The notes under the pieces were generated by a model. The model had not been told where the DNA came from. It made no database searches and was given only the letters and a program-made list of their open reading frames with translations. Positions 27,297 through 35,880 of a stretch of 64,000 nucleotides of DNA are shown here, piece by piece. The stretch is taken from contig CAZRQV010000003.1 of assembly GCA_964602445.1 (NCBI GenBank), positions 62,001 to 126,000 of the forward strand, given 5' to 3'. The translations under genes and the position numbers were made by a program. Within the stretch, counting starts at the first letter, position 1, and each line of letters opens with the position of its first letter. Source of the DNA: HGM12587 sp964602445 (GTDB lineage Bacteria; Bacillota; Clostridia; Lachnospirales; Lachnospiraceae).

Positions 27297-28187
27297 ATGA
27301 ATCAGAATAAAAATTCAGCTTCAAGCGAACGTCTGTTTAAAGCGTTTGTTTATGTAGCACTTATTACCCTGGCCGTCGTAATTATTGTTCCGGTAGCGTG
27401 GGTATTTATGGCATCAATCAAACAGAACAGCGAATTCTACGGAAACCCTTGGGCACTTCCGGCTGGAATTTACTGGCAGAACTTTGTAGATGCTTGGAAT
27501 TCAGCAAACATGGGCAGCTATATGATCAATTCTGTGATCGTTACAGCCATCGCTTTAGTGCTGTTGCTTGTAATCGCACTTCCGGCTGCATACTGTCTGT
27601 CCAGATTTGAATTTAAAGGCAGCAAGCTTTTAAACACTGCATTTATGGCAGGTCTGTTTATTAACGTAAACTATATCGTAGTACCAATCTTCTTAATGTT
27701 AAGAGATGGTGATATCTGGTTAAGAAAGATTTTTGGAGAAGGATTCCTGTTAAACAACCTGGTAGTTCTTGCCGTTGTATATGCTGCAACAGCGCTGCCG
27801 TTTACTATTTATCTGTTATCAGGATACTTCAGAACTCTGCCTCATGACTTTGAAGAAGCTGCATACATCGACGGTGCATCTTACAACAAAGCAATGTGGA
27901 AAATTATTTTCCCTATGGCAAAACCATCGATTCTTACAATCATCCTGTTCAACTTCCTCTCATTCTGGAATGAATATATCATTTCCATGACATTGATGAG
28001 TTCCGCATCAGGACAGAAGACATTACCGGTTGGTCTGTTAAACTTAATGCAGGCTCAGCAGTCAAAAGCAGAATACGGTATGATGTATGCCGGTCTGGTA
28101 TTAGTAATGCTTCCTACACTGATCCTGTACATGTGTGTACAGAAACAGCTGACACAGGGTATGACTGTAGGTGGATTGAAAGGATAA
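27297..28187 (+). CDS. Sugar ABC transporter permease (MalG/UgpE type)
   Basis: 296 residues, six hydrophobic segments, and an EAA loop (AAYIDGASYNKAMWKIIFPMAKP region). Start chosen at ATG 27297 because AAGGAGG (27284-27290) lies 6 bases before it; the ATG at 27291 touches the ribosome site. It forms the membrane channel with the preceding permease. Confidence 0.92.
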   Translation: MNQNKNSASSERLFKAFVYVALITLAVVIIVPVAWVFMASIKQNSEFYGNPWALPAGIYWQNFVDAWNSANMGSYMINSVIVTAIALVLLLVIALPAAYCLSRFEFKGSKLLNTAFMAGLFINVNYIVVPIFLMLRDGDIWLRKIFGEGFLLNNLVVLAVVYAATALPFTIYLLSGYFRTLPHDFEEAAYIDGASYNKAMWKIIFPMAKPSILTIILFNFLSFWNEYIISMTLMSSASGQKTLPVGLLNLMQAQQSKAEYGMMYAGLVLVMLPTLILYMCVQKQLTQGMTVGGLKG

Positions 28188-28196
28188 GGTGACGTT

Positions 28197-28394
28197 ATGG
28201 AATTTTGGAAAGAACATACAAAATTACGTGTAACACTCATTGCACTGTTCTTCGTACTGGGAATTGCACTTGTAATTGGTGGATGGAAAATGACAGGACA
28301 GTTAGCTGGTCTTGGCATTATGATCGTAGGTGTGTTATGTCTGCTTGTAGCGTTAGCTATCTATAATAAACCTTTTGAAACAAAGAGCAGATAG
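28197..28394 (+). CDS. Small two-helix membrane protein in the importer operon
   Basis: 65 residues: a short charged N-terminus (EFWKEHTKLR), two hydrophobic segments (about 12-30 and 35-54) separated by a KMTGQ turn, and a basic tail. AAGGTG stands before the ATG, 9 bases after the permease stop. I do not recognise a named function. Its place between the permeases and the phosphorylase suggests an accessory to the importer. No motif of a toxin or leader peptide is seen. Confidence 0.75.
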   Translation: MEFWKEHTKLRVTLIALFFVLGIALVIGGWKMTGQLAGLGIMIVGVLCLLVALAIYNKPFETKSR

Positions 28395-28402
28395 TTGAAA
28401 AA

Positions 28403-28437
28403 GCTGCTGTTCGATCCAAAGTGAAAAGAACAGCAGC
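28403..28437 (+). other. Intercistronic hairpin before the phosphorylase gene
   Basis: GCTGCTGTTC (28403-28412) and GAACAGCAGC (28428-28437) are perfect 10-base arms around a 15-base loop. It is followed by ATTAAAAGGAG, not a U-tract, so it is probably a processing or stability element inside the operon. Confidence 0.6.
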
Positions 28438-28454
28438 ATTAAAAGGAGAAAAAT

Positions 28455-30626
28455 ATGACAGATAAAGTACTGAATAAAGGTCGAGTTACAATTCCAACAA
28501 ACTTGGACGTTGTTCCGGAAACGATTGAAATTTTAAACCGCTGGGGAGCAGATGCGATCCGTGATTGTGATGGTACAGAATTCCCGGAAGAACTGACAAA
28601 AGTCGGTGCAAAGATCTATTCTACATATTACACAACACGTAAAGACAACGAATGGGCAAAAGCAAATCCTGATGAAGTACAGCAGTGCTATATCATGACA
28701 GGATTCTATACTGCAACAGAAGATACACTTGCAATTCCTCTGATGAAAGGAATTTCAGATGAACTGTTACAGGTAAATACAAGAGATGATATGAAACGCT
28801 GGTGGGAAGTTGTTGACCGTACTACAGGCGAAGTTGTTTCTACAGATGTATGGAACTATAACGAAGAAACAGGCTGTGTAGAAATCAGCAAAGTGGATGC
28901 ATTCCATGAATATACTGTAAGTTTCTTAGCTTATATCATCTGGGATCCGGTACATATGTACAATGCAACTACAAACGGATGGACAAACTTTGAACACCAG
29001 ATCACATTTGACGTTCGCCAGCCGAAAACTCATGAGTTTACAATGAAACGTCTGCGTAAATTCTGTGACGAACATCCATATGTAAATGTAATCCGTTATA
29101 CAACATTCTTCCATCAGTTCACATTAGTATTCGATGAACTGAAACGTGAAAAATTCGTAGACTGGTACGGATATTCCGCTTCTGTAAGTCCATACATTCT
29201 GGAACAGTTTGAAAAAGAAGTTGGATACAAATTCCGTCCGGAATATATTATCGATCAGGGATACTTCAACAACCAGTATCGTATCCCAAGCAAAGAATTC
29301 AAAGATTTCCAGGCATTCCAGCGTCGTGAAGTTGCCAAACTTGCAAAAGAAATGGTAGACATCACACATGAATGCGGAAAAGAAGCAATGATGTTCTTAG
29401 GCGATCACTGGATCGGAACAGAACCATTCATGCCTGAATTCAAAACCATCGGACTGGATGCAGTTGTAGGAAGTGTTGGTAATGGTAGTACACTTCGTCT
29501 GATCTCTGACATTCCGGGAGTAAAATATACAGAAGGACGTTTCCTTCCATATTTCTTCCCAGATGTATTCCATGAAGGCGGAGATCCAATCAAAGAAGCA
29601 AAAGAAAACTGGGTAACAGCCAGACGTGCGATCCTTCGTAAACCAATCGATCGTATCGGATACGGCGGATACTTAAAACTTGCATTAGATTTCCCAGAAT
29701 TCATTGACTACGTAGAAAGCGTATGTAACGAATTCCGTGAATTATATGAAAACGCAAAAGGAACAACACCTCATTGCGTAAAAACTGTTGCTGTATTAAA
29801 CAGCTGGGGTAAGATCAGAAGCTGGGGATGCCATATGGTACACCATGCACTGTATCAGAAACAGAACTACAGCTATGCAGGTATTATCGAAGCACTTTCA
29901 GGTGCACCATTTGATGTAAGATTTATCTCCTTTGATGATGTAAAAGCAGATGCACATGTATTAGATGATGTAGATGTAATCATCAACGTAGGTGATGGCG
30001 ATACAGCTCATACAGGCGGATATTATTGGGAAGATCCGGAAGTGATCTCTGCAATCCGTGAATTTGTATACAATGGCGGCGGTTTCATCGGTGTTGGTGA
30101 ACCTTCCGGACATCAGCATCAGGGACACTACTTACAGTTAGCAAGTCTCCTCGGTGTTGAAAAAGAAACAGGCTTTACTCTGAACTATGATAAATATAAC
30201 TGGGATGAAAATCCAGAACACTTTATCTTAGCAGATACTACAAAACCAGTTGATTTTGGTGAAGGAAAGAAGAGCATCTTTGCATATGAAGGTACAGAAA
30301 TCCTTGTACAGAGAGAAAAAGAAGTTCAGATGGCTGTAAACTCCTTCGGAAAAGGACGTTCTGTATATATCAGCGGTCTTCCATACAGCTTTGAAAACAG
30401 CCGTATCTTATACAGAAGTATCTTATGGAGTGCTCATGCAGAAGAAGATCTTCACAAATGGTTCAGCTCTAACTTCAATGTAGAAGTTCATGCTTATGTA
30501 AAGAACGGAAAATATTGTGTAGTAAACAATACTTATGAACCACAGGATACTGTTGTTTATACCGGAGATGGAAGCAGCTTCGAATTACATATGGAAGCAA
30601 ACGAAATTAAATGGTATGAAATCTAA
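28455..30626 (+). CDS. lnpA: 1,3-beta-galactosyl-N-acetylhexosamine phosphorylase (GH112)
   Basis: Cytoplasmic enzyme that phosphorolyses Gal-beta-1,3-GalNAc (galacto-N-biose) and/or Gal-beta-1,3-GlcNAc to galactose-1-phosphate and the free N-acetylhexosamine. 723 residues, the GH112 size. It opens with the family-like GRVTIPTNLDV...ILNRWGADAIRDCDGT segment. The general acid is Asp317 in LGDHWIG, matching Asp313 of the bifidobacterial enzyme from memory. A glutamine-amidotransferase-like domain follows (~460-650, INVGDGDTAHTGG), then a C-terminal beta domain. GH112 also includes galactosyl-rhamnose phosphorylases; the nearby GH101 favours galacto-N-biose. Confidence 0.93.
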   Translation: MTDKVLNKGRVTIPTNLDVVPETIEILNRWGADAIRDCDGTEFPEELTKVGAKIYSTYYTTRKDNEWAKANPDEVQQCYIMTGFYTATEDTLAIPLMKGISDELLQVNTRDDMKRWWEVVDRTTGEVVSTDVWNYNEETGCVEISKVDAFHEYTVSFLAYIIWDPVHMYNATTNGWTNFEHQITFDVRQPKTHEFTMKRLRKFCDEHPYVNVIRYTTFFHQFTLVFDELKREKFVDWYGYSASVSPYILEQFEKEVGYKFRPEYIIDQGYFNNQYRIPSKEFKDFQAFQRREVAKLAKEMVDITHECGKEAMMFLGDHWIGTEPFMPEFKTIGLDAVVGSVGNGSTLRLISDIPGVKYTEGRFLPYFFPDVFHEGGDPIKEAKENWVTARRAILRKPIDRIGYGGYLKLALDFPEFIDYVESVCNEFRELYENAKGTTPHCVKTVAVLNSWGKIRSWGCHMVHHALYQKQNYSYAGIIEALSGAPFDVRFISFDDVKADAHVLDDVDVIINVGDGDTAHTGGYYWEDPEVISAIREFVYNGGGFIGVGEPSGHQHQGHYLQLASLLGVEKETGFTLNYDKYNWDENPEHFILADTTKPVDFGEGKKSIFAYEGTEILVQREKEVQMAVNSFGKGRSVYISGLPYSFENSRILYRSILWSAHAEEDLHKWFSSNFNVEVHAYVKNGKYCVVNNTYEPQDTVVYTGDGSSFELHMEANEIKWYEI

Positions 30627-30662
30627 TAGACCATTGGTCCATTAGGGTAAGGAGCGTATTTT

Positions 30663-31601
30663 ATGAAGTATTGTTTTGGTGTTGATATTGGTGGAACTTT
30701 TGTCAAATTGGGACTTTTTACTGTCGATGGTGAACTTCTGGATAAATGGCAGATCGTAACCCGCAGAGAAGACAATTCTTCTCACATTTTACCGGATATT
30801 GCGAAAGCACTGGAAGAGAAACTGGCAGAAAAAGGAATTTCCAAAGATGAGGTAACAGGAATCGGATTTGGTACACCAGGTCCTGTAACTGCAGACGGTG
30901 TTGCTGTCTGCCCTGCAAACCTTGACTGGGTAAATAAACCGGTTGCAAAAGAACTGAGTGAACTGACAGGACTTCCTTGCCGCGGCGGCAATGACGTAAA
31001 TGTTGCCGGTCTTGGCGAAATGTGGCGCGGAGGAGCAAGAGGCTATAAAAATGTAGTCGTAGTTCCGATCGGTACAGGTCTTGGAGCAGCAATCATCGTA
31101 GATGGAAGAGTTGTTACAGGTGCCAAAGGAGCAGCAGGTGAAGTTGGACATATTCATGTAGATGATGAAATTGAACAGCCATGCGGCTGCGGTGCAGTTG
31201 GATGTGTAGAACAGTTCTCATCTGCAACAGGTCTGGTAAGAATGGCAAAAAAAGCTGTTTCTGAAAGCGACAGAGAAACTTCACTTCGTGATCTGGAAGA
31301 AATTACAGCCAAAGATGTCTTAGATGCTGCAAAAGCAGGAGACAAAGTAGCGGATGAGATTTTTGATAAGTTCTGTAACTATTTAGGATATTCACTTGCA
31401 GCGACAGCAGCAGTGATCGATCCGGAAATCTTTATCATTGGCGGCGGTGTTTCTAAAGCAGGTCAGGTTCTGGTAGATCGTGTTCAGTCCTATTTTGTAA
31501 AATATGTATGGCCGGGCTGCAGAGGAATCAAATTTGCACTTGCTGAATTAGGCAACGATGCAGGTATTTACGGTGCAGCGAGCATGATCATCAGTGAATA
31601 A
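30663..31601 (+). CDS. ROK-family sugar kinase
   Basis: 312 residues. Seen: the ATP-binding DIGGTFVKLG at the N-terminus, substrate motif GGNDVN near residue 105, GTGLGAAI phosphate loop, the EVGH motif, and a zinc-binding CGCGAVGC cluster near 175. Closest in type to Firmicute glucokinases. It is the last gene of the importer-phosphorylase operon, so it may phosphorylate released GalNAc or GlcNAc (6-kinase), or glucose. Canonical N-acetylhexosamine 1-kinase (NahK) is unrelated to ROK, so a 1-kinase role is unlikely. Confidence 0.88.
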   Translation: MKYCFGVDIGGTFVKLGLFTVDGELLDKWQIVTRREDNSSHILPDIAKALEEKLAEKGISKDEVTGIGFGTPGPVTADGVAVCPANLDWVNKPVAKELSELTGLPCRGGNDVNVAGLGEMWRGGARGYKNVVVVPIGTGLGAAIIVDGRVVTGAKGAAGEVGHIHVDDEIEQPCGCGAVGCVEQFSSATGLVRMAKKAVSESDRETSLRDLEEITAKDVLDAAKAGDKVADEIFDKFCNYLGYSLAATAAVIDPEIFIIGGGVSKAGQVLVDRVQSYFVKYVWPGCRGIKFALAELGNDAGIYGAASMIISE

Positions 31602-31642
31602 ACGATCAGTGACGGAAGACAATTGAAATACGTAAAATAATC

Positions 31643-31673
31643 AGGGGACAGCGTTTTGCTGTCCCCTTTTTTT
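31643..31673 (+). terminator. Intrinsic terminator of the glycan operon
   Basis: AGGGGACAGC pairs perfectly with GCTGTCCCCT around GTTTT, followed by seven T. It also faces the convergent trkH. Confidence 0.9.
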
Positions 31674-31742
31674 ATCGGTTGAAATAATTTTGTTGTTTTG
31701 TTTAAAACTGATTTTGTATATGTAAAAAATAGCAGAAGTCCA

Positions 31743-33182
31743 TTATTTGTGTTTCCATGTGGCTGGTAAGAGCAGCAGCATGATTGGATACAGCTCCAAT
31801 CGGCCGATCAGCATTCCGATCATTAATACAAATTTGGAAAATACAGAGTAGCATCCAAAGTTGCTCATAGGACCTACGCCAGCCAAACCAGGACCAATGT
31901 TATTGAAAGTTGCTGCAACTGCAGTAAAATTCGTTGTAAAATCAAAATTATCGATACTGATCAGCAGGACAGCCAACAGGAAAAATGCCCAGTAGATGAC
32001 CAGATATACCTGCGCTGTTCGAAGAACATCGTTGCTGACCGCGTGACCGTCCATACGGATTTTTTTTACTTCTCTTGGATGGATCATGACAGAAAGCTCT
32101 GCTTTGGCACTTTTTAATAACATCAGCATACGAGATACTTTAAAACCTCCGGCAGTACTTCCGGCACAGGCACCGATGATCATCAGAAGGAGCAGGATCG
32201 TCTTTGAAAATTCCGGCCAGAGATTGAAATCTGTACTGGAATATCCGGTCGTCGTAATGATGGATCCAACCTGGAAAAATGCATGTTTGATGGATTCTGC
32301 AAGACTTCCGTACATATGCAGGATATTCAGTGTGATCAGTACTACGGAAGCAAGAATAATTCCCAGATACCAGCGAACTTCTTCTAAATGCAGCGCTTCT
32401 TTGAAACGCTTGCTGATAATCAAAAAGTAAAAACTGTAATTAATACCACTGATGATCATAAAGAATGTAATGATATTTTGCTGCAAGGAAGTATAACTTC
32501 CAAGACTGTCGTTTTTAATTCCGAACCCTCCGGTACCTACTGTACCAAAAGTCAGTGTCAATGTATCAAACAAAGGCATTTTTGCAAATAAAAGAACAAT
32601 GACCTGAATCACCGTGATAACGATGTAGATTCGATAGAGAATCTGTGCAGTATCTTTTACTTTTGGAACGAATTTATCTACGGATGGTCCCGGAGATTCT
32701 GCTTTCATCAGCTGCATGGTAGAGCCACCGATCATCGGAAGCAGAGAGAGGATGAAAACAAAAACACCCATTCCGCCGACCCAGTGGGTAAAACTGCGCC
32801 ACATGATACTGGTGTGGCTCAATGCTTCTACGTTTGAGAGAACACTTGCACCGGTGGTTGTAAATCCGGAGATTGTTTCAAACAGTGCATCGACGTAAAA
32901 TGGAATATCACCGTTTAAGGTAAAAGGCAATGCACCGAAGAGACTCAATACCAGCCAGCCAAGGGCAACGGTAACGGAACCGTCACGGGTATACAGCTGT
33001 TTCTTTTTTGGTTCTTTACAACTCATAATGGAACCGAGCAGGAAAGAAAGAATGGCAACACCGATAAACGCATAGGCTTCTTTTTCGTTATAGATCAATC
33101 CGGTAAAAATAGGAAGCAGCATAAATAATGCTTCATATCGGAGCAGATGACCTAAAATAAAAATGATCATTGGGTAATTCAT
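31743..33182 (-). CDS. trkH: Potassium uptake membrane subunit, TrkH/KtrB family
   Basis: 479-residue channel-like transporter with four repeated membrane-pore-membrane units; pore segments such as TTTGASV, GTVGTGGF, ITTTGYSS and FNNIGPGL supply the K-selective glycines. It works with the cytoplasmic gating protein encoded just upstream. Its ATG overlaps the trkA stop by 4 bases (ATGA), a sign of translational coupling. Confidence 0.95.
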   Translation of the reverse strand: MNYPMIIFILGHLLRYEALFMLLPIFTGLIYNEKEAYAFIGVAILSFLLGSIMSCKEPKKKQLYTRDGSVTVALGWLVLSLFGALPFTLNGDIPFYVDALFETISGFTTTGASVLSNVEALSHTSIMWRSFTHWVGGMGVFVFILSLLPMIGGSTMQLMKAESPGPSVDKFVPKVKDTAQILYRIYIVITVIQVIVLLFAKMPLFDTLTLTFGTVGTGGFGIKNDSLGSYTSLQQNIITFFMIISGINYSFYFLIISKRFKEALHLEEVRWYLGIILASVVLITLNILHMYGSLAESIKHAFFQVGSIITTTGYSSTDFNLWPEFSKTILLLLMIIGACAGSTAGGFKVSRMLMLLKSAKAELSVMIHPREVKKIRMDGHAVSNDVLRTAQVYLVIYWAFFLLAVLLISIDNFDFTTNFTAVAATFNNIGPGLAGVGPMSNFGCYSVFSKFVLMIGMLIGRLELYPIMLLLLPATWKHK

Positions 33183-34549
33183 ACGGTTCTATCCTCCAGA
33201 ATATCCTCAATATCAGACAGTCTGTAGCCGGAAAGAACGACCATGACCGTATCGCCTACCTGAATCATATCTTGCCCGCCTGGGAAAATAACGTTACCGT
33301 TGCGGTAAATGCAGCCGATCAGTGTGTTTTTACGGATGCGCAGCTGCTGCAGCGGAATATCTGTAATTCGGGATCGGTCTGTAATATTAAATTCCAGTGC
33401 TTCTGCTTTGCCGTTGGCAAGCTGATATAAAGTTTCTACGTTGTTGTCATTTTGTGCAGCACTGGCAGAGCGTACATATTTTACAATGTAATTAGCAGTC
33501 GTCACACGCGGATAAATGATACTTCCAAGATCTAATCGGTCGATTACGTTCTGAAAACTCATACGATTGATCTTGGTGACGGTTTTGGCTTTGGAATTTG
33601 CATTTACATGTAAGGCCAACAGAATATTTTCTTCATCCAGACCGGTAAGGCAGGCAAATCCGTCAGCCGTCTGGAAGTCTTCCTGTTCCAGTACCGATTC
33701 ATCGGTAGCATCTCCCAGAATTACCGTTGCCTGCGGCAGTTCTTCACTTAAAAAGTCTGCTCTGGAAGGATTCTGTTCGATGATCGTAACATCAATGCCG
33801 GAAGCAATGAGTGCTTTGGCAAGATAGTAGGAAATCTTTCCGCCGCCGGCTAAAATTGCATTTTTTACCGGATTTTTCATAATTCCGGCATTTTTAAAGA
33901 AAGAAATTGCATTCTTTCGATTGGAAGCAATGGCGATGATGTCATTTTCTTCAAAAATAAAATTACCATTTGGAATGATCACATCTTCGCCGCGGATGAC
34001 TTCGCAGACCAGTACATTTACCTTTAATCTCTGGTGCAGATTAGAAAGCTGCATTCCGATCAGAGGGGAATCTTTGGTCAGTTTGCAGTGAAGCATTTCC
34101 ACATGTCCGCGGGCAAAGGTATCTACGCGGATTGCAGAAGGAAACTGAAAGATTTTTGCAATTTCTCTGGCGGCTGTCAATTCCGGATTTATGATCATGG
34201 CAAGGCCGAATTCTTCTTTCAAAAAATCAATTTCCGAATTATAGATCGGATTACGTACACGGGCGATCGTCTGGCAATTTCCTGTCTTTTTTGCGATCAG
34301 ACAGCAGAGCAGATTCTCTTCATCAGAGCCTGTGACTGCGATGACAAGATCGGCAGTAGCAGCACCGGCTTCCAGCAAAGTCTGATAACTGACACCGTTT
34401 CCTACCACTCCCATGGCATCTAAATTATCAGTAATATCCCGTACTTTTGCAGCATTTTGATCTACAACAACAATATTGTGATCCTCATTGCTGAGCTGTT
34501 CTACCAAGGTATAGCCTACCTTTCCACAGCCTACAATAATGATATCCAT
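33179..34549 (-). CDS. trkA: Potassium uptake regulatory subunit TrkA (two RCK domains)
   Basis: 456 residues: two tandem Rossmann-type TrkA-N domains (MDIIIVGCGKVGYTL at 1 and NAILAGGGKISYYLAK near 232), each followed by a TrkA-C domain. Nucleotide binding gates the TrkH pore. AAGGAG lies before the ATG. The promoter region upstream has two tandem near-palindromes (34579-34610) and an extended -10. Confidence 0.95.
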   Translation of the reverse strand: MDIIIVGCGKVGYTLVEQLSNEDHNIVVVDQNAAKVRDITDNLDAMGVVGNGVSYQTLLEAGAATADLVIAVTGSDEENLLCCLIAKKTGNCQTIARVRNPIYNSEIDFLKEEFGLAMIINPELTAAREIAKIFQFPSAIRVDTFARGHVEMLHCKLTKDSPLIGMQLSNLHQRLKVNVLVCEVIRGEDVIIPNGNFIFEENDIIAIASNRKNAISFFKNAGIMKNPVKNAILAGGGKISYYLAKALIASGIDVTIIEQNPSRADFLSEELPQATVILGDATDESVLEQEDFQTADGFACLTGLDEENILLALHVNANSKAKTVTKINRMSFQNVIDRLDLGSIIYPRVTTANYIVKYVRSASAAQNDNNVETLYQLANGKAEALEFNITDRSRITDIPLQQLRIRKNTLIGCIYRNGNVIFPGGQDMIQVGDTVMVVLSGYRLSDIEDILEDRTV

Positions 34550-34578
34550 ATTATAACTCCTTATGAATAATGAAATTT

Positions 34579-34610
34579 GGGTATAATACCCTACTTTGGG
34601 TATTATACCA
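34579..34610 (-). promoter_or_regulatory. trkA promoter within paired palindromic boxes
   Basis: GGGTATAATACCC (34579-34591) is a perfect 6+1+6 palindrome; GGGTATTATACCA (34598-34610) is a near copy. Together they form a 12-base-arm inverted repeat centred at 34594. On the minus strand TGGTATAAT (34610-34602) is an extended -10 for trkA, about 52 bases before its ATG. The palindrome pair, spaced 19 bases centre to centre, looks like a dimer-dimer operator; the factor is unknown. Confidence 0.6.
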
Positions 34611-34692
34611 CCGGCAGTATAAAAAGCTAGTTAAAACTATGTAAAATTAACCGAATTTTAATTCTTTCTTAAAGGTTTCGAAGAAAGGATGT

Positions 34693-34824
34693 GGTAAAAT
34701 ACATGAAGTAAAAATGATAAAACGTATTGAATCGAGACAATCCTTTGTGTATTGTATACAATAGGCGCAAAGGGATTGCAATGCAGCAGCACCTTCCGGA
34801 AAAAGGAAGTGTTGTCCTGCTGTA
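34693..34824 (+). promoter_or_regulatory. Extended -10 promoter and structured leader of the hydrolase gene
   Basis: TGGTAAAAT (34693-34701) is an extended -10 without a good -35. The ~140-base leader carries two successive hairpins: 34739-34779, closed around the palindrome TATTGTATACAATA with outer arms CAATCC and GGATTG, and 34785-34822, with CAGCAG/CTGCTG outer and CTTCC/GGAAG inner pairing. Neither has a U-tract. No riboswitch family is recognised. Confidence 0.45.
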
Positions 34825-34845
34825 TGACAATTGAGGAGTGAAAAA

Positions 34846-35775
34846 ATGAAGAAACTGCTTAGAAATGCGGGAGTTGTGTTATCAGCAGGAGGAATTGGTA
34901 TTTATGCGGTATACCGTATGGTATTTGGAAGGATTCGCAAAGATCGGGAGCCGGATTTGGAAATTCCACAGGGAAAACAATATGAACCTTATGCGGAGAT
35001 AATCAGGGAAGGGGTTCAGAACGGAAAAAAATTACATTTTCAGCGTATTTTTATTGAATCGAAAGATGGGATCACCCTGGCAGGAAAATATTATCATGTC
35101 AAAGATGATGCACCGATTCTTTTGTTCTTTCACGGGTATCACAGCGGTGCGCTAAGAGACGGCAACGGTATTTTAGCCTATGCACAGAAATATCAATATA
35201 ATGTATTGCTGGCAGATCAGCGAGGACACGGAAAAAGCGGCGGAACTGCCATTACCTTTGGAATCAGAGAGCGATATGACTGTCTGGACTGGATCCGTTA
35301 TCTGAACAGAAGATTTGGAGAAGAAACTAAGATTGTACTGGCAGGAATTTCTATGGGAGCATCCACGGTTCTGATGTCTGCAGATTTGGGATTACCGGCT
35401 AATGTAAAAGGAATCATGGCAGATTGTCCTTATTCATCACCAAAGGAGATCATTCAGGAAGTGATCAAACAGATGAAATTTCCGATACAGGTAACGTATA
35501 CGACGGTACGTTTGGCTGCAAAAATATTTGGAGGATTTGATGTGGAAGAACATTCTGCGGTGGAAGCTATGAAAAATTGTAATATTCCGGTGCTTTTGAT
35601 TCATGGGGAAGAAGATTATTTTGTACCTTGTGAAATGAGCAGAAAATGTTATGAAGCATGCGGTGCACAGAAAAAACTGGTCATGGTGGAAGGCGCACCT
35701 CACGGAATGAGTTATTGTGTGGACAGAGAACTCTATGAAAATGAGATTACGGAATTTCTTCATAAAATTTTATGA
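34846..35775 (+). CDS. Membrane-anchored alpha/beta hydrolase
   Basis: 309 residues from ATG 34846 (GAGGAGTG upstream). One N-terminal hydrophobic segment, then an alpha/beta hydrolase fold: oxyanion region FFHGYHSG, nucleophile Ser in GISMGAS, acid Asp in GEEDYFVP, and His in GAPHGMS. It resembles the dienelactone-hydrolase or acylglycerol-lipase-like proteins common in Firmicutes. The substrate is unknown and the gene stands alone between trkA and coaX. Confidence 0.88.
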   Translation: MKKLLRNAGVVLSAGGIGIYAVYRMVFGRIRKDREPDLEIPQGKQYEPYAEIIREGVQNGKKLHFQRIFIESKDGITLAGKYYHVKDDAPILLFFHGYHSGALRDGNGILAYAQKYQYNVLLADQRGHGKSGGTAITFGIRERYDCLDWIRYLNRRFGEETKIVLAGISMGASTVLMSADLGLPANVKGIMADCPYSSPKEIIQEVIKQMKFPIQVTYTTVRLAAKIFGGFDVEEHSAVEAMKNCNIPVLLIHGEEDYFVPCEMSRKCYEACGAQKKLVMVEGAPHGMSYCVDRELYENEITEFLHKIL

Positions 35776-35803
35776 GAAAAGCCGGTTTGTGAATCATGAA
35801 ATG

Positions 35804-35872
35804 AAAAAGCCCCATGGGTTCTGAAAATGGTTTCTTTAATGAAAGACAGGAAACATTGAGAACCCTTGGGGC
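35804..35872 (-). terminator. Long hairpin terminator of coaX
   Basis: GCCCCATGGGTTCT (35809-35822) pairs with AGAACCCTTGGGGC (35859-35872) apart from one mismatch. The 36-base interior also pairs (AATG/CATT, TTTC/GAAA), giving a single 64-base stem. On the minus strand it is followed by TTTTT, so it terminates coaX; the plus side has no T-run. Confidence 0.75.
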
Positions 35873-35880
35873 AAATTAGT

